8,074 nucleotides of DNA, taken from NCBI GenBank assembly GCA_009783365.1, contig WRHG01000078.1:1-8074 (forward strand), given 5' to 3'. The translations under genes were made by a program, and so were the position numbers. Under the pieces are notes generated by a model, which had not been told where the DNA came from, did no database searches, and saw only the letters and a list, made by a program, of their open reading frames with translations. The DNA comes from Clostridia bacterium. GTDB lineage: Bacteria; Bacillota_A; Clostridia; Christensenellales; Aristaeellaceae. This document shows, in pieces, positions 1 through 6,263 of this stretch (the first letter of the stretch is position 1; each line of letters begins with the position of its first letter).

Positions 1-3000
1 GATAGCGCATCATGGTAAATAACTCGGTCATGCTATTCGACACCGGGGTTCCGGTTGCGAATACAATGCCTTTGCCTTTGTTGTCAGGGATCTCATTGAT
101 GTACCGGCACTTGAGCAGCATATCGGAGGATTTCTGCGCGTCGCTCGTGGACAGCCCCGCTACATTGCGCATTTTGGTGTACAGAAACAGGTTTTTATAG
201 GAATGGGCTTCATCCACATACAGCCGATCCACTCCCAGTTCCTCAAAAGTCACTACATCGTCTTTGCGCTCGGTATCCATGAGCTTTTCAAGGCGGGTTT
301 CCAACTGCTTTCTGGTTCGCTCCATCTGTTTAATGGTGAACCGCTCCGCTCTGGCTTCTTTCAGTTCCTCAATGCCAGCCTCGATTTCCGAAATCTGTTC
401 GTAAAGATACCGCTTCTGCCGCTCCTGGGAAATGGGGATTCGCTCAAACTGGCTGTGCCCCATAATGACGGCATCGTAGTCGCCCGTTGCGATCCTGGCA
501 CAGAATTTCTTGCGGTTCTTGGTCTCGAAGTCTTTTTTGGTTGCGACCAGTATGTTGGCGGATGGGTACAGCCGCAAGAATTCAGATGCCCACTGCTCTG
601 TCAGATGGTTGGGTACGGCAAACAAAGCCTTCTGGGATAAACCCAATCTCTTGGATTCCATACAGGCGGCAACCATTTCAAAGGTCTTGCCTGCCCCGAC
701 CTCATGCGCCAGCAGAGTATTGCCGCCATAGAGGATATGGGCAATGGCGTCCCGCTGATGGTGGTGCAGGACAATCTCCGGGTTCATGCCTGAAAAGGTG
801 ATATGCTTCCCGTTGTATTCCCTGGGCCTGGTGGAATTGAACATGACATTGTACCGCTCCACGAGCGCCTGCCGCCTATCCGCATCCTTCCAAACCCAAT
901 CCCGGAAAGCGTCCTTGATGACCTGCTGCTTTTGCTGGGCCAGGGTGGTGGCGTTCGGGTTGAGGACACGCTTTTCTTTACCGTCAGCATCGTAAACCGT
1001 GTCGTAGATTCGTATATCTCGCAGGTTGAGGGTTTCTTCCAGAATGCGGTAGGCGCTTGCACGGTCAGTGCCATAGGTAGCGTAAGCGGCTACATTGCCG
1101 GAGGAAATACTGCTTTTGCTGGATATATTCCATTCCGCGGTAACAGGAGAATAATTGACGGTAATAACATCGCGCAGATAGGATGGTGGTTCAAGCAATT
1201 CCTCCATGAACGATTGAATGTATGATTTTTCAATCCATGTTGCTCCAAGCCGCACATCAATCTCGGAAGCGTCAAGCTCCTTTGGCATTGCTTTTTCTAG
1301 TGCTTCCACGTTGGGGAGATAACGGCTGTCGGCTTCCGCCGCGCGCTTTGCCGCTTCCAGCTTTTCCCGGATGTTACCGGACAGGTATTCATCTGCGGCA
1401 ACATAGCGCATGGGTTCGCTTACGTCTATGGCTGGCAACTGAAAGACAACACCCCGTAGATCGCTGGCAAGCTCCTCCCAGGACATGCCCGTGAGCCTTT
1501 CCATGTAGGCTATATCAACCCGTGCTTTTTCCGCGATAGACAGCGCAAGCGCTTCGCTGGCGGTGTCCACATGCTCAACGGCCTGGGCAGGCCGAATCGT
1601 GCGCTTGGTAAACATGTCGGCTTTTCGTTCCAGTGCGCCGTTTTCATCCAGGATCTCCAGGGAACATAACAGATAGTAAGAACTGTCATCAGAAAAAGTG
1701 TTGGCATTGCCCCGGCTATTGATAAGGCCATACTTACCTGTGAAGCCTTCATAGAGGCTGCTCAACCGCTGTTGGGTCTCCCGTATGAAAGAATCCGACG
1801 CGCCAATCATCTGCCGGTCAATCAACTCCCGTACACAGTCCCGCATCTCCACCAGACTGCGCACGCGCTCTTTCGCGGTGGCGTTCAGCTCCGGCCTTAC
1901 CATCCGGCTGTTTTCCCGGTAGTACACCTCCCCATCCACAAGGGTATAAGAGAAGTTTCTCACATTCGGGTCAGCCGGGAGGGAAGCGTCAATAGCTTCA
2001 CCCTCACCCAGATCAGGCAGTTCCGCTTCGGTGATCTCCCCCCGGATGTTCACCATAGCCTGGGAAAGCTGCTCGGAAAGATCCTCACCTTCTACGGGCA
2101 GGCAAGCCGTTTCCGTGTGTTTTCCGTACATGGTGTCATCCCAGACCATATTGCCTAGCACCATTTCCGGGTTATCCGCAAAATAGCTGTTGACGGGTAT
2201 CCCGTCCTCGGTAGTGCCCAAATGTACCCAATCCGGTTCAATGACGATAGGCCGGTCACGTTTTTGCAGAAAAAGGATGTCGCTGGTGACTTCTGTCCCG
2301 GCATTTGCTTTGAAGGCATTGTTGGGCAGGCGTACCGCGCCCAGCAGTTCCGCCCGCTGAGCGAGATACCGCCTCACCTCCGGGGATTGCTTGTCCATGG
2401 TGCCTTTGGAAGTGATGAATGCCACCACGCCGCCCGGTCGCACCTGGTCAAGCGTCTTGGCGAAGAAATAGTCATGGATAAGGAATCCCAGCTTGTCATA
2501 TGCCTTATCGGACACCTGATAGCTGCCGAAAGGCACGTTGCCAATGGCTATATCAAAGAAATCCCGCTGATCGGTTTTCTCGAAGCCTGATACGGTGATG
2601 TTAGCTTGCGGATAGAGCTGCATGGCAATCCGTCCAGTGATACTGTCCAACTCCACGCCGTATAGATTGCTGCCAGCCATGCTTTCCGGCAGCAGGCCAA
2701 AGAAGTTCCCGACGCCGCAGGCAGGCTCCAAAATATTTCCAGTCCCGAAACCCATCCGCTCAATGGCTTCATAGATAGCCTTGATGACAACTGGGCTGGT
2801 GTAGTGGGCGTTGAGGGTGGAAGCGCGGGCAGAAATGTACTCCGAATCGGACAAAAGCGATTTCAGTTCCGCGTACTCCCGTGACCAATTAGCATTCTGA
2901 TCGTCAAAAGCCTGGGGGATGCCGCCCCAGCCCACATAGCGGGAAAGAACCTCCTGTTCATCCGGGTTGCCCGTGCGCCCTTCCTGCTCCAGTGTTTGCA

Positions 3001-5005
3001 GCAGTCGAATGGCGGTGACATTCGCCGCGTATTTTGTTTTTGCGCCGCCCACGCCGAGGCGGTCATCTGTGATGCGGAAATTCTCGGGGGGAGGAATGGC
3101 AATGGCTGGTGCGGCGTTTTCTGTTTCCTCCAGCTGTGTTTCCCTCGATTGCCCATCGTGAGCCGGTTCTCTTTCCGGTTGCGGGTAACGTTCCAATAAC
3201 CGCAGCAAGGATTCTTTGCTTTCCGAGCGGATAATAGGATAGAGCAACGCGGGATCACGTAATGAAATATCAAAGGGCCTAATACTCTCTAAGATAAAAG
3301 GCTTGCCATCTTCCAAATAGAGGACATCGCCCACGACATACGGAAGCGCGTCAGGATGAGCAATCGGCGGCAGCGCTTCCGTGGCATCAGGCATTTGCTC
3401 GTCGGCTGCCACTGGTCGGGCCTTGGAGGAAGATTGGTCAACATCCAAGTCGGATTCCGATGTGAAAGGCTCCACCGCTTCCCGTTGCTCATCATATTTC
3501 TGCTTTTCCTCCGCGGTTAGATACCTGTCAGTGGCAACCAAGACACGCAGGTGCTTTTCCATCGCCGTCCATTTGACGATTATTTCCTCGCCTGTGGCAG
3601 ACCGCGATAATTTCATCCCCTGGCCCGGCCTGTAATCCACAAAACCGCTGCTGCCATCCAGAAATGTATGGCTATGCCCTGACGTACCATATTCCCGTTT
3701 GAGAAAATCCTGGATGGTTTTTGGGCTTTCGCCCCGTTGAAACAAACCATAAACTCGAAACTTCCCACCTGCGGTGCCAGTGCCTCGGCATAGCTCCGCT
3801 TCAATGTCTGCATGGGAAAAAGAAGCGGCAGGCGCTTGGAGGGCGCTTACCGCTTCGTCAATGCTTTGGATTTGGTCTGTTTCATCCGGGAGGAGGCTTA
3901 GCTGTACACCAGTTCCGTAAGGATCACTTCTTCCGCCTGGGCTTTCAGGTTGTTCATTTCGCCTACCCAGCGCAGAGGATCTGCGGCTTTCAGCCCTTCC
4001 GTTACGTTGTTCATTTCCATCAACACCGGCATCATTTGTTCCAATCTGAGCCTCGCTGCGTCCTCGATCTCCAGCAGGTGGGTGTGCAGTTTCACGGTAG
4101 CCACCAGGGAACTGTACGATATTGGACGGTGCTCCTTCAGGAACTCCCTGCGCATCCTGCCGTACTTGCCCAGGGGCCTTGGTTCGTCCGGCAGCTCCAG
4201 GTCTGGAATCAGGTAATCCCCGTTCTGATGATAGGTCAGCTCGCTCATGCTCATGGCTCCTTTCATAGTTACGCAGAGTAATCTCAACGTGCCGGAGAAC
4301 CTCTTCGCTCATTTCGCTGACAGCGGTTCCTAAGATAGCGGTAGCTTCCGGCGTGTTCCAATCAAAGATCGGAAGGAAGTCTTCATGCTCGAATTGTGTA
4401 TCGGGGTTCAGCCCGCACCTGGACAGAAGCGCGTATTCCAGGCTAACAGAGGCGGCTTTGCGAAAGGCGGCCCCGACGTTGTAATCATCATATCCTTCCA
4501 GATAACTGCCGTCAACGATGCCGAGGATCTCATTCTGATGCTCCTGCCAATAGGCTTTCGAGAGCTGCGCGGCAACGTCACGGAGCTGATGTTCCAGCCC
4601 TACCGTGCCGGAGACACCGTACCGGCTTTCCAGGGCGGTCGTGGCGGCGGCTTTATTGCGTTCGTTCACCTCCCATTGGAAGGGTGTTCTGGATTGTTCC
4701 CGAGCGCCGGTGTCCGCGATATCGAACACATACCGCAGCTTGGTGTTGCTGCCATTCGGGTCAATGAGGGCTATGCCCTTGGAACCGCGACGGATATAGC
4801 GGCGCATGGTCTTGTTCCAGAGGGTATAGTCCGCGCAGGCGGTCGCATCGGGCCGCTGGGCGTAGATCATAAGCTGTTCAAAGTAGGGATATTTATAGAG
4901 CCTTGCGGCAGTGGTGAGAAACCCCGTCCATTCCTGGCGACTGCCTGTAATTTGCTGTGCCGTTTGAATCGCCATTTGCTGGTAGGATTGTGCTGTGCTT
5001 GGCAT
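1..5005 (-). CDS. Giant N6-adenine methylase / DEAH-SNF2 helicase fusion (DarB/LtrC-like), 3' end outside window
   Basis: One reading frame is open without a stop from ATG 5005 to the left edge (1668 codons seen; the C-terminal helicase lobe is missing). I checked each triplet for stops. The start follows AAAGGAGG with a 7-base spacer. Domains in order: residues 1-110, ArdC/LtrC-like N-terminus (YFEQLMIYAQ, then RGSKGIALID); 110-250, helical region; 253-370, R/G/P/E-rich linker that overlaps tnpV; about 395-490, a module with KFRVYGLF and DFLKREYGTSG; about 555-605, a module with YVVGDVLYLEDG and SLRDPALLYPI; about 640-900, an adenine methyltransferase with motif I EPACGVGNFFG (760-770) and NVPF (823-826) in place of NPPF/Y; 900-1400, a long connecting region; then a helicase with Walker A VGAGKT (K1440), DEAH (1598-1601) and TGTPVSN (from 1651). 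Such fusions are common in Firmicute conjugative elements. The architecture resembles P1 DarB, so cis protection of incoming DNA against restriction is an inference. No frameshift is seen. Confidence 0.93.
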   Translation of the reverse strand, partial: MPSTAQSYQQMAIQTAQQITGSRQEWTGFLTTAARLYKYPYFEQLMIYAQRPDATACADYTLWNKTMRRYIRRGSKGIALIDPNGSNTKLRYVFDIADTGAREQSRTPFQWEVNERNKAAATTALESRYGVSGTVGLEHQLRDVAAQLSKAYWQEHQNEILGIVDGSYLEGYDDYNVGAAFRKAASVSLEYALLSRCGLNPDTQFEHEDFLPIFDWNTPEATAILGTAVSEMSEEVLRHVEITLRNYERSHEHERADLSSERGLPDSRPGAAGRTKAPGQVRQDAQGVPEGAPSNIVQFPGGYRETAHPPAGDRGRSEAQIGTNDAGVDGNEQRNGRAESRRSSALGRRNEQPESPGGRSDPYGTGVQLSLLPDETDQIQSIDEAVSALQAPAASFSHADIEAELCRGTGTAGGKFRVYGLFQRGESPKTIQDFLKREYGTSGHSHTFLDGSSGFVDYRPGQGMKLSRSATGEEIIVKWTAMEKHLRVLVATDRYLTAEEKQKYDEQREAVEPFTSESDLDVDQSSSKARPVAADEQMPDATEALPPIAHPDALPYVVGDVLYLEDGKPFILESIRPFDISLRDPALLYPIIRSESKESLLRLLERYPQPEREPAHDGQSRETQLEETENAAPAIAIPPPENFRITDDRLGVGGAKTKYAANVTAIRLLQTLEQEGRTGNPDEQEVLSRYVGWGGIPQAFDDQNANWSREYAELKSLLSDSEYISARASTLNAHYTSPVVIKAIYEAIERMGFGTGNILEPACGVGNFFGLLPESMAGSNLYGVELDSITGRIAMQLYPQANITVSGFEKTDQRDFFDIAIGNVPFGSYQVSDKAYDKLGFLIHDYFFAKTLDQVRPGGVVAFITSKGTMDKQSPEVRRYLAQRAELLGAVRLPNNAFKANAGTEVTSDILFLQKRDRPIVIEPDWVHLGTTEDGIPVNSYFADNPEMVLGNMVWDDTMYGKHTETACLPVEGEDLSEQLSQAMVNIRGEITEAELPDLGEGEAIDASLPADPNVRNFSYTLVDGEVYYRENSRMVRPELNATAKERVRSLVEMRDCVRELIDRQMIGASDSFIRETQQRLSSLYEGFTGKYGLINSRGNANTFSDDSSYYLLCSLEILDENGALERKADMFTKRTIRPAQAVEHVDTASEALALSIAEKARVDIAYMERLTGMSWEELASDLRGVVFQLPAIDVSEPMRYVAADEYLSGNIREKLEAAKRAAEADSRYLPNVEALEKAMPKELDASEIDVRLGATWIEKSYIQSFMEELLEPPSYLRDVITVNYSPVTAEWNISSKSSISSGNVAAYATYGTDRASAYRILEETLNLRDIRIYDTVYDADGKEKRVLNPNATTLAQQKQQVIKDAFRDWVWKDADRRQALVERYNVMFNSTRPREYNGKHITFSGMNPEIVLHHHQRDAIAHILYGGNTLLAHEVGAGKTFEMVAACMESKRLGLSQKALFAVPNHLTEQWASEFLRLYPSANILVATKKDFETKNRKKFCARIATGDYDAVIMGHSQFERIPISQERQKRYLYEQISEIEAGIEELKEARAERFTIKQMERTRKQLETRLEKLMDTERKDDVVTFEELGVDRLYVDEAHSYKNLFLYTKMRNVAGLSTSDAQKSSDMLLKCRYINEIPDNKGKGIVFATGTPVSNSMTELFTMMRY
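3898..4248 (-). CDS. tnpV: TnpV-family protein, nested in another frame inside the giant methylase-helicase gene
   Basis: This 116-residue protein begins MSELTYHQNGDYLIPDLELP, continues LGKYGRMRREFLKEHRP, and ends RWVGEMNNLKAQAEE...LTELVYS. I recognise this as the TnpV family, first named from clostridial Tn4451-type transposons; its function is unknown. The length is about normal for the family. The start at 4248 is chosen because AAAGGAG lies 8 bases upstream. The ATG 6 bases earlier would leave a spacer of only 2, and the upstream in-frame ATG at 4287 lacks this site. The gene lies wholly within the giant gene on the same strand, one base out of phase: its ATG starts at the second base of giant codon 253 and its TAA falls in codons 369-370. 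The tnpV frame gives a compact, hydrophobic/charged helical protein, while the giant frame there gives a disorder-like R/G/P-rich stretch. That contrast suggests the tnpV frame is the more constrained one. Translation would be by internal initiation on the giant gene's mRNA. Confidence 0.82.
   Translation of the reverse strand: MSELTYHQNGDYLIPDLELPDEPRPLGKYGRMRREFLKEHRPISYSSLVATVKLHTHLLEIEDAARLRLEQMMPVLMEMNNVTEGLKAADPLRWVGEMNNLKAQAEEVILTELVYS
4257..4263 (-). promoter_or_regulatory. Ribosome binding site of nested tnpV
   Basis: AAAGGAG on the minus strand, 8 bases ahead of ATG 4248. It lies inside the giant gene, where the same bases encode part of Y-E-R-S (residues 247-250). It decides the tnpV start and is the main local evidence that the inner frame is translated. 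Confidence 0.7.
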
Positions 5006-5012
5006 TTATCGG

Positions 5013-5020
5013 CCTCCTTT
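5013..5020 (-). promoter_or_regulatory. Strong ribosome binding site of the giant gene
   Basis: AAAGGAGG on the minus strand, 7 bases before ATG 5005. A TAA at 5008-5006 directly abuts the ATG (TAAATG) in the same frame, so the giant protein cannot extend further upstream without stop-codon readthrough. This fixes the start. Confidence 0.85.
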
Positions 5021-5060
5021 CATGATTTGGGTGAATATGGTGGTGTGATCTAAAATGAGC

Positions 5061-5099
5061 GCCCCTGCCCAGGACGGAAAACCCATCCCGAGCAGGGGC
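5061..5099 (-). promoter_or_regulatory. 17-bp strand-specific hairpin between the VLP gene and the giant gene
   Basis: In minus-strand RNA, 5099-5083 pairs with 5077-5061 without a bulge, leaving a GUUUU loop (5082-5078). The outer 8 pairs are GCCCCTGC/GCAGGGGC. Three pairs are G-U (5091/5069, 5089/5071, 5085/5075); in plus-strand RNA these would be A-C mismatches, so the structure favours the minus transcript. It sits in the only sizeable gap of the window (5006-5212), 55 bases before the giant ATG. The following tract is GCTCATTTTAG: only four U's, five bases from the stem, so it is a poor classical terminator. It may be an attenuator, a processing or stability element for the downstream cistron, or a single-stranded-DNA structure active during transfer. 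I saw no convincing -35/-10 promoter in the rest of the gap. Confidence 0.75.
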
Positions 5100-5212
5100 A
5101 TTGAAATAGACGCGGTTTTGGCGATTTCGAAGGTTTTGATAGAAAGATACCAACCTTACAGAATCGTGTTTTGAAACCCTTATGAGACAAGGCTTACAGA
5201 GACCAACTTCGT

Positions 5213-5632
5213 CTATTTCTTCCCCTTGTTTTTCCGCGCCCATTCCCGCTTTCTACGACGCTCACGCTTGGCCACACAGGGTTTACAGTATAGATTGTTT
5301 TTACGTATCGGCATAAAGGGCTGTAAGCACTCGCCGCAAAGCCTCCGGTGGTCTATCCCCATGATTTCGCCATGCAGTTCCCGATCCGCCGGTAGGACGG
5401 CGGTTCGGAAATACTTGCAAATCAACGAATACGAGATAAGTTGCGGACATACGCAGGTTCCGAATCGGTTGTCCAGCAATACGCAGTTTCCATAGTCAAG
5501 GTTGGCGCACAGGGAGCGGACGAGCTTTTTTGCACGGCGGAACTGCGATTCATCCATGAACGGTACTGGCTCAGGTAAAGGGATATGATCCTTTTTTGCC
5601 TGTGGTGTAAGAGATTCGCTGGTAGATATCAT
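5213..5632 (-). CDS. Cysteine-rich VLP domain protein
   Basis: This 139-residue protein is recognised as the cysteine-rich VLP family of Firmicute mobile elements, whose function is not known. It has nine cysteines (42, 50, 60, 62, 72, 99, 102, 116, 119). The family-naming VLP is at 79-81 within FRTAVLPADREL, preceded by CVCPQLISYSLICKYFR. The C-terminal part is a likely zinc finger, CX2C-X13-CX2C (99-119), followed by a very basic tail (KRERRRKREWARKNKGKK) that suggests nucleic-acid binding; this is inference. There is no signal peptide or membrane segment. The start at 5632 follows GGAGGAG with a 9-base spacer. It begins 3 bases after the TTRAP-gene stop, with its ribosome site inside that gene, so it is probably translationally coupled. 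It ends with TAG at 5215-5213, followed by the hairpin region. Confidence 0.88.
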   Translation of the reverse strand: MISTSESLTPQAKKDHIPLPEPVPFMDESQFRRAKKLVRSLCANLDYGNCVLLDNRFGTCVCPQLISYSLICKYFRTAVLPADRELHGEIMGIDHRRLCGECLQPFMPIRKNNLYCKPCVAKRERRRKREWARKNKGKK

Positions 5633-5635
5633 TTT

Positions 5636-6247
5636 TCACCACTCCTCCAATAATGCTTTCAATGTATCCGCCAACTCCCAATCTTCCTGCCAGCCAGGGT
5701 TCAAGTCAATAACGGAAAAGGCTTCATCCGTTATCTCATCTAGCTTGGTGAGTGTCATATGGATTAAGTTATACAAGTCTATCTCCGTGTCAGCCAGACA
5801 TGAAAGCAGTTCCTCCAAACCCGATATCAGGCTCATACGGGTTGTGGAGTCGAAAGCGGACATAAGGTTGATTTCGAAAGAGGTAAACATAGCGTTCGCT
5901 CTTTCTCTTGTATCCCTATATTCTACTGATTCTTCCAGCACATCCTGATCTACCCAATCTTCAAACTCTTCCCAATCCTCCCATTCTTCCGTTTCTTCCA
6001 ACTCGTCTAATGCCCTAAATAATTCCATGACTTTGACCGCTTCTTGAAAGTCCGGGCGCAAGTCAAGTCCAGCATAGTCATCATCGGATGTCTCTTTGAG
6101 CTTTGTCAGGGTAGCTTGAGCCAAGCCGTAAAACTCCGTTCCTTTGTCAGTTAAAGCAGACAACAGGTATTCCAACTCACCAATGAGTTCAATGCGGGTT
6201 GAGTTTTTGAAAACGGCGATAAAGTTGATTTCATAACGTGTAAACAT
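5636..6247 (-). CDS. Tandem double-domain TTRAP-like (transposon-transfer assisting) protein
   Basis: The 203-residue acidic protein consists of two related domains. Domain 1 (1-84) starts MFTRYEINFI and has TRIELIGELEYLLSAL, TLTKL and DLRPDFQE. Domain 2 (120-203) starts MFTSFEINLM and has TRMSLISGLEELLSCL, TLTKLDEITD and DLNPGWQE. Each resembles the small single-domain TTRAP family of Firmicute conjugative elements, whose members are, as I recall, usually one domain long; their exact role is unknown. The copies are about 40% identical by eye. The linker (about 85-118) is rich in Glu, Asp and Trp. The start at 6247 follows AAAGGAAG with a 6-base spacer, and the gene begins 16 bases after the topB stop. 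It overlaps the next gene's ribosome site. Domain 2 retains a Met in first position (codon 5890-5888) with a weak purine-rich sequence before it, so separate translation of domain 2 cannot be excluded. Confidence 0.86.
   Translation of the reverse strand: MFTRYEINFIAVFKNSTRIELIGELEYLLSALTDKGTEFYGLAQATLTKLKETSDDDYAGLDLRPDFQEAVKVMELFRALDELEETEEWEDWEEFEDWVDQDVLEESVEYRDTRERANAMFTSFEINLMSAFDSTTRMSLISGLEELLSCLADTEIDLYNLIHMTLTKLDEITDEAFSVIDLNPGWQEDWELADTLKALLEEW
5639..5890 (-). repeat. Second copy of duplicated TTRAP-like domain
   Basis: Codons 120-203, the partner of 5996-6247. It has diverged to about 40% protein identity, so the duplication is not recent. The PDF of copy 1 is PGW here. Confidence 0.85.
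5642..5648 (-). promoter_or_regulatory. Ribosome binding site of the VLP gene, inside the preceding gene
   Basis: GGAGGAG on the minus strand, 9 bases ahead of ATG 5632. It lies in the last codons (Leu-Glu-Glu-Trp) of the TTRAP gene, as expected for translational coupling. Confidence 0.75.
5954..5989 (-). repeat. Imperfect six-codon tandem repeat in the acidic linker
   Basis: Residues 87-98 read EEWEDW then EEFEDW, two adjacent hexapeptides differing at one residue, inside the linker between the two TTRAP-like domains. The DNA copies differ at several bases. Confidence 0.7.
5996..6247 (-). repeat. First copy of duplicated TTRAP-like domain
   Basis: Codons 1-84. It aligns with 5639-5890 almost without gaps over MFT..EIN, TR..LI..LE.LLS.L, TLTKL and DL.P..QE. 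The DNA similarity also seems to reach upstream of the ATG codons (GAATGCC before copy 1, GAACGCT before copy 2). Confidence 0.85.
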
Positions 6248-6253
6248 GGCATT

Positions 6254-6261
6254 CTTCCTTT
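6254..6261 (-). promoter_or_regulatory. Ribosome binding site of the TTRAP-like gene
   Basis: AAAGGAAG on the minus strand, 6 bases ahead of ATG 6247 and just after the topB TAA (6266-6264). The position supports co-transcription and coupling with topB. Confidence 0.75.
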
Positions 6262-6263
6262 GC

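Noticed and set aside
203..640. Plus-strand open frame of 145 codons over the helicase region
   Set aside because: It lies opposite the DEAH and neighbouring helicase sequence, and looks like a compositional shadow.
2863..3273. Other out-of-frame minus-strand ORF inside the giant gene (136 codons), considered as a second nested gene
   Set aside because: Unlike tnpV it has no known-family resemblance, and its composition (Arg/Pro/Ser/Trp-rich) is that of a shifted reading.
3721..4281. Plus-strand open frame of 186 codons antisense to the giant gene and tnpV
   Set aside because: His/Gln/Phe-rich shadow with no family resemblance; both minus-strand frames here are better explained.
4385..5053. 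Plus-strand open frame of 222 codons antisense to the giant gene start
   Set aside because: It is in register opposite the giant gene's codons, has no recognisable family and no good ribosome site, and its openness follows from the codon use of the minus-strand gene.
5061..5099. Hairpin as a standard rho-independent terminator of the topB-TTRAP-VLP operon
   Set aside because: The U-run is only four bases and is displaced five bases from the stem. Some attenuation remains possible, but a full terminator call is not supported.
4893..5243. Minus-strand frame of 116 codons spanning the gap and the giant gene's start
   Set aside because: It is out of frame with both flanking genes, overlaps the clear ribosome site and start of the giant gene, and has no recognisable features.
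5636..5890. Second TTRAP domain as a separate gene starting at 5890
   Set aside because: The frame is continuous with domain 1 and the sequence before the ATG is only a weak purine-rich match, so one fused CDS is the simpler call.
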